64,000 bases of DNA. It comes from Saccharothrix sp. S26 (GTDB taxonomy: Bacteria; Actinomycetota; Actinomycetes; Mycobacteriales; Pseudonocardiaceae). The stretch spans positions 210,822 to 274,821 of the forward strand of contig NZ_JAJUWT010000013.1 in NCBI RefSeq assembly GCF_021390395.1. The letters are read 5' to 3'. Both the position numbers and the translations under genes were made by a program. Position 1 is the stretch's first letter; each line of letters starts with the position of its first letter. Of the stretch, positions 7,568 to 16,685 are shown one piece after another. The notes beneath the pieces were generated by a model, which worked only from the letters and a program-made list of their open reading frames with translations, ran no database searches and was not told the DNA's origin.

Positions 7568-9349
7568 GTGGGTATCCGGCGTTTCGGCGCGGTCACGGCG
7601 GTGGCGGCATTGGTGGTGCTGCCGGTTCCGACACCGGCGCAGGCGCAGCAGGCGGTGACGTTGCGGGTCGCGATCACCCAGCAGGTGGATTCGCTGAACC
7701 CGTTCCTGTCGGTCTTCCAGGCGGGCACCGAGGTCGGCAGGCTCATGTACGACTACCTGACCGCCTACGACGTCAAGGACCAGCACCCGGTCGAGGGCCT
7801 GGCCGACCGGTGGGAGTCCTCGCCGGACCGGCTGACGTGGACCTTCCACGTGCCGGAGGGCAAGAAGTGGTCCGACGGGCAGCCGATCACCGCCAAGGAC
7901 GCCGCCTTCACCTACGACCTGATGATGCGCGACGAGGTCGCCGCCACGGCCAACGGCAGCTTCACCGCCGAGTTCGAGTCGGTCACCGCGACCGACGACC
8001 GCACGCTGGTGATCAAGACCAAGCAGCCGCAGGCGACCATGCTGGCGCTGGACGTGCCGATCGTGCCCGCGCACGTGTGGTCGAAGGTCACCGACATCGC
8101 CGAGTACCGCAACGACCGGACACCGGTCGTGGGCAGCGGGCCGTTCGTCCTCACCGAGTACCGGGCCAACGAGTTCATCCGGTTCAAGGCGAACAAGGAC
8201 TACTGGCGCGGCGCGCCCAAGTACGACGAGCTGACGTTCACCTACTACAAGACCGCCGACGCCGCCGTGCAGGCACTGACCAAGGGCGAGGTGGACCTGG
8301 TCAACCGGATGGGCCCGGCCCAGTTCGACTCGCTCAAGGACTCCGAAGGCATCACGCGCAACCAGGCGCAGGGCCGCCGCTTCAACGAGATCGTGATCAA
8401 CTCCGGGGCGGCCACGCGCACCGGCGAACCGATCGGCGACGGGCACCCGGCGTTGAAGGACGTCGTCGTGCGCCGGGCGATCGCCAAGGCGCTGGACCTG
8501 GACGCCATCATCGCCAAGGTCAACGGCGGCTACGCGCAGCGCGGCACGGGCCCGATCCCGCCGGTGTTCGCCGACTACCACTTCAAGCCCGAGTCCCCCT
8601 ACCCCTACGACCCGGCGGCGGCCAACGCCGACCTGGACCGGGCCGGGTACGCGCGGGGCGCGGACGGCATCCGCGTCTCTCCCGAGGGCAGGCGGATGCA
8701 ACTGCGGCTGCTCGGGCACGCCAGCCGCGCCTACGACGAGCAGACCGCCGAGTTCGTCAAGCGGTCGCTGGCGGAGCTGGGCATCGTGGTCGACGTGCAG
8801 ATCGTGTCGGACAACCAGCTCAACGAGGCCGGCACGGCCGGCACGTTCGACCTGCAGTTCTCCGGCTGGGGCACCAACCCCGACCCCGACTTCATCCTGT
8901 CGCTGCACACGTGCGGCCAGCGGCCCAACGCCGACGGCAAGGGCGGCACCACCGACACGTTCTTCTGCGACCCCGAGTACGACGCGCTGTACGCGCAGCA
9001 GCGCGCCGAGTTCGACCCGGCCAAGCGCCGCGAACTCGTGCGCAGGATGCAGCAGCGGTTCTACGACCAGGTGCCGGCCGTGGTCCTGGGCTACGACAAC
9101 GCGCTGGAGGCCTACCGCAGCGACAAGTTCGCCTCGTTCCCCGTGCAGCCCGACCCGGGCGGCGTGATCATGGCGCAGAACGGCGTGTGGGGGTACTACG
9201 GCGCGACACCGGTGGCGTCGGCGGGCCAGGACGGGGGCTCGAACACCGGCCTGGTGCTCGGTGTGGTGGCCGGGGCGCTGGTCGTGCTGGTCGGTGGGGT
9301 GTGGCTGGTGGGTCGGCGGCGCGGCCTGCGCGCGGAGGACCGCGAGTGA
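7568..9349 (+). CDS. oligopeptide ABC transporter substrate-binding protein with C-terminal membrane anchor
   Basis: 593 residues of the SBP_bac_5 (DppA/OppA-type) family. A Sec signal peptide (IRRFGAVTAVAALVVLPVP, cut after AQA) is followed by the binding domain with VDSLNPFLS and GSGPFVLTEY. It carries no lipobox. Instead the C-terminus has one membrane helix, TGLVLGVVAGALVVLVGGVW, plus a basic tail GRRRGLR, so it is tethered outside the cell by that helix. The stop overlaps the next gene by 4 nt (GTGA). Context suggests di/oligopeptides, perhaps muropeptides, as ligand. Confidence 0.9.
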   Translation: MGIRRFGAVTAVAALVVLPVPTPAQAQQAVTLRVAITQQVDSLNPFLSVFQAGTEVGRLMYDYLTAYDVKDQHPVEGLADRWESSPDRLTWTFHVPEGKKWSDGQPITAKDAAFTYDLMMRDEVAATANGSFTAEFESVTATDDRTLVIKTKQPQATMLALDVPIVPAHVWSKVTDIAEYRNDRTPVVGSGPFVLTEYRANEFIRFKANKDYWRGAPKYDELTFTYYKTADAAVQALTKGEVDLVNRMGPAQFDSLKDSEGITRNQAQGRRFNEIVINSGAATRTGEPIGDGHPALKDVVVRRAIAKALDLDAIIAKVNGGYAQRGTGPIPPVFADYHFKPESPYPYDPAAANADLDRAGYARGADGIRVSPEGRRMQLRLLGHASRAYDEQTAEFVKRSLAELGIVVDVQIVSDNQLNEAGTAGTFDLQFSGWGTNPDPDFILSLHTCGQRPNADGKGGTTDTFFCDPEYDALYAQQRAEFDPAKRRELVRRMQQRFYDQVPAVVLGYDNALEAYRSDKFASFPVQPDPGGVIMAQNGVWGYYGATPVASAGQDGGSNTGLVLGVVAGALVVLVGGVWLVGRRRGLRAEDRE

Positions 9350-10302
9350 TCCGGCACCTGGCGGGCAAGGTCGGCGGTGCGCTGGTCAGCCTGCTGTTCG
9401 TGGTGGCGCTGGGGTTCTTGCTGTTCCGGGTGATCCCGGGTGACCCCGTGGTCGCGATGACGCGGGGCCGCCCGGTCACCGGCGACCAGCTCGCCGAGCT
9501 GCGCGCGCGGCTGGGCGTGGACAAGCCGTTGACCGAGCAGTTCGTGGACTACCTGGCCGCCGCCGTGCGCGGCGACTTCGGCACGTCCTACGTCTACAGC
9601 CGGCCGGTGCTGGAGCTGATCGGCGAACGGCTGTGGCCGACCGTGCTGCTGACCGGCACGTCGACGGTGCTGGCCGTGGTGATCGGGCTGTGGCTGGGCA
9701 TCCGGGGCGCGTGGCGGCGCGGGTCGCGGTCGGACCGGATCTCCACGGGCCTGGCGCTGGCCCAGTGGGCGATGCCGACGTTCTGGCTGGGCATGCTGCT
9801 GTCGCTGGCCACCGGCGACCTGTTCCCCAGCGGCGGCATGCGCTACCCGGACACGCCGCCGGACTTCCTGTCGCAGTCGCTGGACGTGGCGCACCACATG
9901 GTGCTGCCGTGCCTGACCATGATCGCCGTGGTCTACGCGCAGTACCTGCTGGTGATGCGGTCGTCGTTGCTGGAGGAGATGCACGCGGACTACCTGACCA
10001 CGGCACGGGCCAAGGGGTTGCGCGACGACCTGGTGCGCCGCCGGCACGCGGTGCCCAACGCGTTGCTGCCGACCGTGACGCTGGTGTTCCTGCACCTGGG
10101 GCTGGTGGTGTCGGGCGCGATCACGGTGGAGACGGTGTTCTCCTGGCCCGGGCTGGGGCTGTTGACCTACGAGGCGCTGACCGGACCGGACCTGCCGCTG
10201 CTGCAGGGCACGTTCGTGGTGCTGGCGGGAGCGGTGATCACCATGAACGTGTTCGCGGACCTGCTCTACCGGGTGCTCGACCCGCGGGTGCGTGCGTCGT
10301 GA
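9346..10302 (+). CDS. ABC transporter permease, DppB/OppB type
   Basis: 318 residues. The N-terminal transmembrane helix (VGGALVSLLFVVALGFLLFRVIPGDP) carries the OppB signature. The BPD_transp_1 domain has the EAA loop LTTARAKGLRDDLVRRRHAVPNALLP. It pairs with the next permease to form the membrane channel for peptide import. GTGA overlaps on both sides show tight translational coupling. Confidence 0.93.
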   Translation: MIRHLAGKVGGALVSLLFVVALGFLLFRVIPGDPVVAMTRGRPVTGDQLAELRARLGVDKPLTEQFVDYLAAAVRGDFGTSYVYSRPVLELIGERLWPTVLLTGTSTVLAVVIGLWLGIRGAWRRGSRSDRISTGLALAQWAMPTFWLGMLLSLATGDLFPSGGMRYPDTPPDFLSQSLDVAHHMVLPCLTMIAVVYAQYLLVMRSSLLEEMHADYLTTARAKGLRDDLVRRRHAVPNALLPTVTLVFLHLGLVVSGAITVETVFSWPGLGLLTYEALTGPDLPLLQGTFVVLAGAVITMNVFADLLYRVLDPRVRAS

Positions 10303-11183
10303 CGGCGATCGCGTGGCAGCGGCGGCGGGCCGCGGCGGGAGCGACGTGGCGGGAGTTCGCCTCCCAGCGCGGCGGCCTGGTCGGGTTGGTCGGGTTGGCG
10401 GTGATCACGCTGCTGGCGCTGCTGGCACCGTGGGTGACCGACGCGTCGGGGCTGGACGTGACGCGGGTGACCGCCCGGCCGTGGGAGCCGCCGTCGTCCA
10501 CCTACTGGCTGGGCACCGACCACAACGGGCGGTCGGTGCTGCTGCTGACGTGGTGGGGCACCCGGATCTCGCTCGTGGTGGGCCTGGCGGCCACGGTGCT
10601 GTCGGTGCTGATCGGTACCGTGGTCGGGATCGCGGCGGCGCACTTCGGTGGGTGGGTGTCGGCGGTGCTGATGCGGTTCACCGACTTCTTCCTGGTGCTG
10701 CCGTCGCTGGTGCTGGCGATCGCGTTGTCCACGGTGCTGCCGCGGGGATTGGGCACGATCGTGCTGGCGATCGGGGTGACGGCGTGGCCCGCGACCGCGC
10801 GGCTGGTGCGGGCGCAGACGCTGGCGGTGGAGGCGCGCCCGTTCATCGAGCGGGCCCGGGCGCTGGGCGGCGGGCACGGGCACGTGATCGGGCGGCACGT
10901 GCTGCCCGCGGTGCTGCCCCTGGTGTTCGTGAACACGACGTTGACCGTGGCCAGCGCGATCGTGGCGGAGTCGACGCTGTCGTTCCTCGGGTTGGGCGAC
11001 CCGACCCGGGTGTCGTGGGGGTCGCTGCTGCACGCGGCGAACATGCACGGCGCGGTGTCGCAGCGGGCGTGGTGGTTCCTCGTCCCGCCCGGCCTGGGCG
11101 TGGTGTGCGTGGTGCTGGCGTTCACGCTGTGCGGGCGGGCCCTGGAGACGGTGCTCAACCCGCGGCTGAAGGGGGAGCGGTGA
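10299..11183 (+). CDS. ABC transporter permease, DppC/OppC type
   Basis: 294 residues. DppC landmarks are the N-terminal OppC helix, YWLGTDHNGRSVLLLTWWGTR and the EAA loop ERARALGGGHGHVIGRHVLP, followed by ESTLSFLGLGDP. It starts with a GTG that overlaps the preceding stop and ends in the GTGA of the ATPase gene. Confidence 0.93.
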   Translation: MTAIAWQRRRAAAGATWREFASQRGGLVGLVGLAVITLLALLAPWVTDASGLDVTRVTARPWEPPSSTYWLGTDHNGRSVLLLTWWGTRISLVVGLAATVLSVLIGTVVGIAAAHFGGWVSAVLMRFTDFFLVLPSLVLAIALSTVLPRGLGTIVLAIGVTAWPATARLVRAQTLAVEARPFIERARALGGGHGHVIGRHVLPAVLPLVFVNTTLTVASAIVAESTLSFLGLGDPTRVSWGSLLHAANMHGAVSQRAWWFLVPPGLGVVCVVLAFTLCGRALETVLNPRLKGER

Positions 11184-12769
11184 GCGGCCTGCTGGAACTG
11201 CGCGACCTGAGCGTGCACTACCGGAGCGCGCGCGGCGAGGTGACGGCCGTGCGGTCGGTGTCGCTGGGCCTGGAGTCCGGGCAGACGCTGGGGCTGGCGG
11301 GGGAGTCGGGCTGCGGCAAGTCCACCGTGGCCATGTCGGTGCTGCGGTTGCTGCCGCGCACCGCGCGCGTCGAGGGCCAGGTGCTGCTCGACGGCGAGGA
11401 CGTGCAGGGCATGACGTGGGGCCGGCTGCGGGCGGTGCGGTGGGCGGCGGCGTCGGTGGTGTTCCAGGGCGCGATGCACGCGTTGAACCCGGTGCACCGG
11501 GTGGGCGAGCAGATCGCCGAGCCGATGCGGCTGCACGGCGTGAGCGGGTCGGTGTCGGCGCTGCTGGACCAGGTGGAGCTGCCCGCCCGCGCGGCCCGCG
11601 CCTACCCGCACGAACTGTCGGGCGGGCAGAAGCAGCGGGTGATGATCGCGATGGCGTTGGCGTGCGAGCCGCGCCTGGTGATCGCGGACGAGCCGACCAC
11701 CGCGTTGGACGTGGTGGTGCAGGCGCAGGTGCTGGCCGTGCTCAAGCGGCTGGTGACCGAGCGGGGCATCGGGCTGGTGATGATCAGCCACGACCTGTCG
11801 GTGCTGGCCTCGACGTGCGACCGGCTGGCCGTGATGCGGCACGGGCAGGTCGTGGAGGAAGGTCCGGCGCGGCAGGTGATCGCCTCGCCGACCCACCCGC
11901 ACACGCAGGCGTTGGCGGCGGCGTTCCCGACCGTGGGCGATCCGGCGTCGCGGCACGTGACGCCGTCGGAGGTCGCCCCGGACGGGCCGGTACTGCTGCG
12001 CGCGGAGGGCGTGCGGGTCGACTTCGGCGCGACCAGGGCCGTGGCCGGGGTGGACCTGGAGGTGCGGCAGGGCGAGATCGTCGCGTTGGTCGGCCAGTCC
12101 GGGTCGGGCAAGACCACGTTGGCGCGCACGTTGCTCGGGTTGCAGAAGCCGACCGCCGGCCGGGTGCTGTTCGAGGGTCGGGAACTGCCCCGGTCGGCGT
12201 CGGGCCTGCGCGCCTACCGGCGGCAGGTGCAGCTGGTGTTGCAGGACCCGACCAGCGCGTTGAACCCGCGGCACTCGGTGTACGAGGCGGTCGCGGAAGG
12301 GCTGCGCATCCACCGGGTGCAGGGCGACGAGGCCGCGCGGGTCGCCGAGGCGTTGTCGCAGGCCGAGCTGCGCCCGCCGGAGCTGTTCTTCCCGTCGCTG
12401 CCGCACGAGCTGTCCGGCGGCCAGCGCCAACGCGTGGTGATCGCGGGCGCGTTGGCGCTGGGTCCCCGGCTGCTGGTCGCGGACGAGCCGGTGGCGTCGC
12501 TGGACGCCTCCGTGCGCGGGGAGATCCTGGCGCTGCTGCTGCGGCTGCGCCGTGAACTCGACCTGGCCGCCCTGGTGATCACCCACGACCTGGGCCTGGC
12601 GTGGACCATCGCCGACCGGGTCGCGGTGATGTACCGGGGCGAGCTGGTGGAGCAGGGCACGGTGGAGCAGGTGCTGCTGTCACCGCGGCACGACTACACG
12701 CGCACCCTGCTCGCCGCCGTGCCTCACGACCAGCGCAGCACCCGGCCGAACTGGACCAGCTCGCCGTAG
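11180..12769 (+). CDS. fused double ABC ATPase (DppD-DppF type)
   Basis: 529 residues containing two complete nucleotide-binding domains. The first has Walker A GESGCGKST near residue 43, signature LSGGQKQR near 146 and Walker B LVIADEPT. The second has GQSGSGKTT near 305, LSGGQRQR near 411 and LLVADEPV. In many bacteria these are two genes (dppD, dppF). Oligopeptide-transporter C-terminal extensions (SPTHPHTQALAAAFP, SPRHDYTRTLLAAVP) follow each domain. The last 46 bp overlap the convergent SDR gene. Confidence 0.93.
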   Translation: MSGLLELRDLSVHYRSARGEVTAVRSVSLGLESGQTLGLAGESGCGKSTVAMSVLRLLPRTARVEGQVLLDGEDVQGMTWGRLRAVRWAAASVVFQGAMHALNPVHRVGEQIAEPMRLHGVSGSVSALLDQVELPARAARAYPHELSGGQKQRVMIAMALACEPRLVIADEPTTALDVVVQAQVLAVLKRLVTERGIGLVMISHDLSVLASTCDRLAVMRHGQVVEEGPARQVIASPTHPHTQALAAAFPTVGDPASRHVTPSEVAPDGPVLLRAEGVRVDFGATRAVAGVDLEVRQGEIVALVGQSGSGKTTLARTLLGLQKPTAGRVLFEGRELPRSASGLRAYRRQVQLVLQDPTSALNPRHSVYEAVAEGLRIHRVQGDEAARVAEALSQAELRPPELFFPSLPHELSGGQRQRVVIAGALALGPRLLVADEPVASLDASVRGEILALLLRLRRELDLAALVITHDLGLAWTIADRVAVMYRGELVEQGTVEQVLLSPRHDYTRTLLAAVPHDQRSTRPNWTSSP

Positions 12770-13545
12770 TGCTCCGGGCGGCGCGCGCCGAGCGCCAGGG
12801 CGAGCAGCGGCTTCGCCGCCTCGGTGGGGGTCGAGGCGTCGCTCATGTCGGGGAACCAGGGGCGGGAGGCGTCGGTGTCGACCAGCCCGGGGCAGACCGC
12901 GGCGATCAGCGTGCCGGCCGCCGTGTCGGCGTCCCGGCGGCGCCCGGCCACCGCGCGCACGGCCGCGACCTGGCCGACCTTGGAGGGGATGTTGATCCAG
13001 TCCGGCCAACCCCGGCGCGACGCCGTGCCGTCGAGCACCGCGTCGCGCCAGGCCAGGATCGTGGCGTCGACCTCGTCCAGCGACCGTGCGGCGAAGTGCT
13101 CGTGCAGGTGGCGGGGTAGGTGGCGCAGGGTGCCGAAGGAGCTGGCGACCACCAGCAGCGCCCCGCCGGGCCGCAGGAGCGGGGTGAACGCGCGCAGCAC
13201 GTGGGAGGTGCCGAGGTTGTTGGTGTCGACGAACGGGCCGACCTGCTCGGTCCACGGCACGTCGGGGGCGAGCCGTGCGGCGGCGTTGGAGAGCACGACG
13301 TCCACCCCGCCGTGGCGTTCCCGCAGGTCTTCGGCGAAGGAGGCGACGGAGTGCGGGTCGGCGACGTCGAGCACGGCGGGGCGGACGACGTCGTGCCCGA
13401 TGGCCGCCGCGGCGTCGGCCACGCGCCCGGCGTCCCGTCCGGTGAGGTAGAGGACGTCGGCGGGGGCGGCGCGGTGCGCGAGACCTTCGGCGAGGGCGAA
13501 CCCGAGGCCCTGGTTCGCGCCGGTGACGACGGAGATGCGACTCAT
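12724..13545 (-). CDS. short-chain dehydrogenase/reductase (carbonyl-reductase-like)
   Basis: 273 residues. Rossmann motif TGANQGLG at the N-terminus, NAA in strand 4 (VVLSNAAARL), and VCPGLVDTDASRPWFPDMSDA near the C-terminus, a pattern of the CBR1-like subgroup of SDRs. The catalytic region is unusual: VVASSFG carries the Ser, but the usual YxxxK appears as WINIPSKVGQ, so the catalytic Tyr is not where expected. It converges with the ABC ATPase gene (46-bp overlap). NAD(P)H preference and substrate are unknown. Confidence 0.8.
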   Translation of the reverse strand: MSRISVVTGANQGLGFALAEGLAHRAAPADVLYLTGRDAGRVADAAAAIGHDVVRPAVLDVADPHSVASFAEDLRERHGGVDVVLSNAAARLAPDVPWTEQVGPFVDTNNLGTSHVLRAFTPLLRPGGALLVVASSFGTLRHLPRHLHEHFAARSLDEVDATILAWRDAVLDGTASRRGWPDWINIPSKVGQVAAVRAVAGRRRDADTAAGTLIAAVCPGLVDTDASRPWFPDMSDASTPTEAAKPLLALALGARRPEHYGELVQFGRVLRWS

Positions 13546-13955
13546 GCCCTCATGGTCGTGCGGCCCCGGGAACCGATCGGTTCCCTCTGACCTGCACTTT
13601 TCTTCACCGACCGGTCCACTGACGGGTGAATCTGCCCCCGACCATCAACGATAACGCCGTTTCGGTCCGGGTCGAACGTCGGTTGAAACAACGAGGCCGG
13701 CAACCAACCCCTGCCCCGCCACCACCCTCGGGCAACACCCCCTCGGGCAGCACTGCGCGAGGAACGCGGAGTCACCGCCCGTCGGCCAGGCGCAGCATCG
13801 CCCTGGACACGCGGACAGGCCCGGGTGGGGACCGGGCCCGGGCGCGTGGCCGTGCTGCCGCGGCCGGCCAACGCAGCGGTCGCCCCGCGGCCCCACCGGG
13901 CGGCGCCGGACGCCCCGCCCACCCTGCGCCAACCCTGCGCCACGCGCTGCCGGGC
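13546..13955. other. 410-bp intergenic region, no gene seen
   Basis: Separates the HxlR gene from the SDR gene, both on the minus strand. Open frames here have poor codon character. The only structure noticed is a GC-rich hairpin at 13818-13838. Confidence 0.5.
13818..13838 (-). terminator. GC-rich hairpin, possible terminator of the HAD-APH-ACAD-HxlR operon
   Basis: GGCCCGG, loop GTGGGGA, CCGGGCC. A 7-bp perfect stem 118 nt downstream of the HxlR stop, without a U-tract, as is common in high-GC actinomycetes. Confidence 0.35.
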
Positions 13956-14462
13956 TTACCCTGCCGCGCTCGACCCGACCGCGGGCGGTCGGATGTCGGA
14001 GCCCGGCCGCCCGTCGCGCGACGCGGCTCGCGGATCGGGTCGCGGATCAGGTCGGCGGTCGGGTCGGCGGTCGGTGCCCGGGTCGGTCTTGTGCGGGTCG
14101 GGCTCCGGACCGGGCGGTCGGTTCGCGGCGCGCACGCTGGCGTCCCGCCTGGCGTCGAGCAGGTCGCCGGTGTGCTCCTCGGCCCACGCGGCGAGCGCGC
14201 GGACCGGGGTGAGCAGCGAGCGGCCGAGGGCGGTGAGGGCGTGCCGGCCGTCGACGCTGGTCAGCAGGCCGTTGGCGCGCAGCCTGGCCAGCGTCTGGGT
14301 GAGCATCTTGTTGCTGATGCCTCCGATCCGGTCCAGCAGCTCCCCGTACCGCAGCGGCCCGTCGCCGAGGGCGACGACGACCACGACCGACCAGGTGTGC
14401 CCCACGACCTCCAGGGTCGTGCGGGCGGGGCAGTCGGACAGGAACACGTCGTAGTCGCTCAC
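13956..14462 (-). CDS. HxlR-family transcriptional regulator with long low-complexity tail
   Basis: 168 residues. The first ~105 form a standard HxlR winged helix: CPARTTLEVVGHTWSVVVVVALGDGPLRYGELLDRIGGISNKMLTQTLARLRANGLL. The remaining ~60 residues are a Pro/Arg/Asp-rich tail built from GGTCGGGTCG-type repeats (DRRPDRRPDPRPDP) that normal HxlR proteins lack. The GTG start is only 4 nt after the acyl-CoA dehydrogenase stop, so it is the fourth gene of that operon and may sense its metabolite. Confidence 0.85.
   Translation of the reverse strand: MSDYDVFLSDCPARTTLEVVGHTWSVVVVVALGDGPLRYGELLDRIGGISNKMLTQTLARLRANGLLTSVDGRHALTALGRSLLTPVRALAAWAEEHTGDLLDARRDASVRAANRPPGPEPDPHKTDPGTDRRPDRRPDPRPDPRAASRDGRPGSDIRPPAVGSSAAG
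14020..14090. repeat. imperfect GGTCGGGTCGCGG-type short tandem repeats in HxlR 3' end
   Basis: Repeating units of the type tcgggtcgcggatc / gtcggcggtcgg encode the Asp-Pro-Arg tail of the HxlR protein. Slippage of these units probably produced the C-terminal extension. Confidence 0.5.
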
Positions 14463-14466
14463 CCCG

Positions 14467-15678
14467 TCACAAGTACCGCTTGAGCTCCCGCTTCGCCAAC
14501 GACATCCGGTGGACCTCGTCGGGGCCGTCGGCCAGGCGCAGGGTCCGCGCGGAGGCCCACAGCTCGGCCAGCGGGAAGTCCTGGCTCACGCCGCCCGCGC
14601 CGTGCGCCTGGATCGCCTTGTCCAGCACCCACTCCGCCATCAGCGGCGTGCCGATCTTGATCGCCTGGATCTCGGTGTGCGCGCCCTTGTTGCCGACGGT
14701 GTCCATCAACCACGCCGTCTTGAGCACCAGCAGCCTGGCCTGCTCAATCCGCACCCGCGACTCGGCGATCCACTCCTGCACGACGCCCTGGCGCGCGATC
14801 GGTTGGCCGAACGCGACCCGGGAGATCGCGCGGCGGCACATGAGTTCCAGGGCGCGCTCGGCGATGCCGATCAGCCGCATGCAGTGGTGGATGCGGCCGG
14901 GGCCGAGGCGGGCCTGGGCGATCGCGAAGCCCTCGCCCTCGCCGGCGATGAGGTTGTCCGCGGGCACGCGCACGTTGTCGAAGACGATCTCGGCGTGCCC
15001 GCCGTGCGAGGCGTCGGTGTAGCCGAACACGTGCATGCCGCGCTTGACGTGCACGCCCGGCGTGTCGCGCGGCACCAGGATCATGGCCTGCTGGCGGTGC
15101 CGTTCGGCGTCGGGGTCGGTCTTGCCCATCACGATGAAGATCGCGCAGTTGGGGTTCATCGCGCCCGACGACCACCACTTGCGGCCGTTGACGACGTACT
15201 CGTCGCCGTCGCGGACGATGCTGGTGGCGATGTTGGTGGCGTCGGAGGACGCCACGTCCGGCTCGGTCATGCAGAACGCGGACCGGATCTCCCCGTCGAG
15301 CAGGGGCCGCAGCCACTGCTTCTTCTGCTGCTCGGTGCCGAACATCGCCAGCACCTCCATGTTGCCGGTGTCCGGCGCGGCGCAGTTGAGCGCCTCGGGT
15401 GCCAGGTGCGGGCTGCGGCCGGTGATCTCGGCCAGCGGCGCGTACTGCAGGTTGGTCAGGCCGCCGCCGTGCTCGGGGTCGGGCAGGAACAGGTTCCACA
15501 GGCCCTGCCGGCGCGCCTCGGACTTCAGCTCCTCCAGCACCGGCGGCCGCGCCCACGGGTCGTCGGCCTCGGCGAGCTGCCGCTCGGCGACCGGTTCGGC
15601 GGGGTAGACGAACTCGTCCATGAACCGCAGCAGCTTGGCGCGCAGTTCCTCGGTCTTGGCGTCGTAGGCGAAGTCCAT
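14467..15678 (-). CDS. acyl-CoA dehydrogenase, ACAD10/11-like
   Basis: 403 residues. FAD/acyl-CoA motifs: [16 protein letters not shown] (flavin-contact block), [56 protein letters not shown], and a C-terminal [15 protein letters not shown] in the catalytic-base region. These are hallmarks of the ACAD10/ACAD11 branch, not the short/medium-chain branch. It overlaps the upstream kinase gene by 1 nt (TGATG). Expected role is oxidation of an unusual, possibly phosphorylated, acyl-CoA together with the APH and HAD proteins. Confidence 0.93.
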   Translation of the reverse strand: MDFAYDAKTEELRAKLLRFMDEFVYPAEPVAERQLAEADDPWARPPVLEELKSEARRQGLWNLFLPDPEHGGGLTNLQYAPLAEITGRSPHLAPEALNCAAPDTGNMEVLAMFGTEQQKKQWLRPLLDGEIRSAFCMTEPDVASSDATNIATSIVRDGDEYVVNGRKWWSSGAMNPNCAIFIVMGKTDPDAERHRQQAMILVPRDTPGVHVKRGMHVFGYTDASHGGHAEIVFDNVRVPADNLIAGEGEGFAIAQARLGPGRIHHCMRLIGIAERALELMCRRAISRVAFGQPIARQGVVQEWIAESRVRIEQARLLVLKTAWLMDTVGNKGAHTEIQAIKIGTPLMAEWVLDKAIQAHGAGGVSQDFPLAELWASARTLRLADGPDEVHRMSLAKRELKRYL

Positions 15679-16685
15679 CAGTGCTCCCCTGAGGTCGCGG
15701 CGAGTCCCTGCCGGACCAGCGGCAGGGTGAGGTGGCCGATCTGGTCGAACCCCGCTCCCACGGTCTTGCCGCGGGTGAAGCGGAAGTGGATGCCTTCGAG
15801 GATCACGGCGAGCTTGAAGTACGCGAACGCCGTGTACCAGGCCAGGCCGCCGGTGTCGGCTCCGCTGCGCTCGGCGTAACGGCGCACCAGCTCGTCGGTG
15901 TCGGCGAACCCGGGCAGCGTCGGCACGGTCCCGGTGATCGGGTCGTCCTCGCGCGCGCCGATGCCGTTCCAGTACACGCACAGCAGGCCGACGTCGGCCA
16001 GCGGGTCGCCCAGGGTGGCCATCTCCCAGTCCAGCACCGCGCTGATGTCCAGCGGGTCCTGCGTGACCAGGACGTTGTCCAGCCGGTAGTCGCCGTGCAC
16101 GATCGTGGCGCGGGCGGAGTCGGGGACGCTGTCGGCGAGCCGGTCGCGCAGCTCGTCGATGCCGGGCAGGTCACGACTGCGGGAGGCGTCGAGCTGCTTG
16201 CCCCAGCGGGCGACCTGGCGCTCGAGGAAGCCGTCCGGTCGGCCGAAGTCGGCCAGGCCGACGTCCTTCGGGTCGACCGCGTGCAGGTCGGCGAGCACGT
16301 CGACCAGCCGTTCGGACAGCGCGCGGGCCCGGTCCGGGGTCAGCCACGGGCACTGGTCGCGGTGCCGCAGCGCCACGCCCGGCACCTCTTCCATCAGGTA
16401 GAACGGCGCGCCGATGACGTCGGTGTCCTCGCACAGCAGCTCGACCCGCGGCACGGGCACGGCGGTGTCGGCGAGGGCCTTGATCACCCGGTGCTCGCGG
16501 GCCATGTCGTGCGCGGTGGCCAGCACGTGGCCCAGCGGCGGCCGGCGCAGCACCCAGCGCTGCTCGCCGTCGGTGACGCGGTAGGTGAGGTTGGACCGAC
16601 CGCCGGGGATCAGCTCCCCGGTCAACGGTCCGCTGCCGAGGTGGGCGGCGAGCCGGTCGAGGTCCAGGCCGGGCAGTTCGGTCAT
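15678..16685 (-). CDS. APH-family kinase, ACAD10/11 kinase-domain homologue
   Basis: 335 residues. An aminoglycoside-phosphotransferase fold with GRSNLTYRV (nucleotide loop), Brenner motif [12 protein letters not shown] (catalytic Asp) and [16 protein letters not shown] (metal Asp). The [13 protein letters not shown] form is that of the kinase domain of ACAD10/ACAD11, which phosphorylates 4-hydroxyacyl-CoA in animals. Antibiotic resistance is therefore unlikely. ATGA overlap with the HAD gene upstream and TGATG with the dehydrogenase downstream. Confidence 0.92.
   Translation of the reverse strand: MTELPGLDLDRLAAHLGSGPLTGELIPGGRSNLTYRVTDGEQRWVLRRPPLGHVLATAHDMAREHRVIKALADTAVPVPRVELLCEDTDVIGAPFYLMEEVPGVALRHRDQCPWLTPDRARALSERLVDVLADLHAVDPKDVGLADFGRPDGFLERQVARWGKQLDASRSRDLPGIDELRDRLADSVPDSARATIVHGDYRLDNVLVTQDPLDISAVLDWEMATLGDPLADVGLLCVYWNGIGAREDDPITGTVPTLPGFADTDELVRRYAERSGADTGGLAWYTAFAYFKLAVILEGIHFRFTRGKTVGAGFDQIGHLTLPLVRQGLAATSGEH

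Noticed and set aside
14020..14090. CRISPR-like short repeats
   Set aside because: Repeats are contiguous and degenerate, without spacers; they encode the HxlR tail.
15678..16685. Aminoglycoside resistance kinase
   Set aside because: Motifs and operon match ACAD10/11 kinase domains, not drug-modifying APH enzymes.
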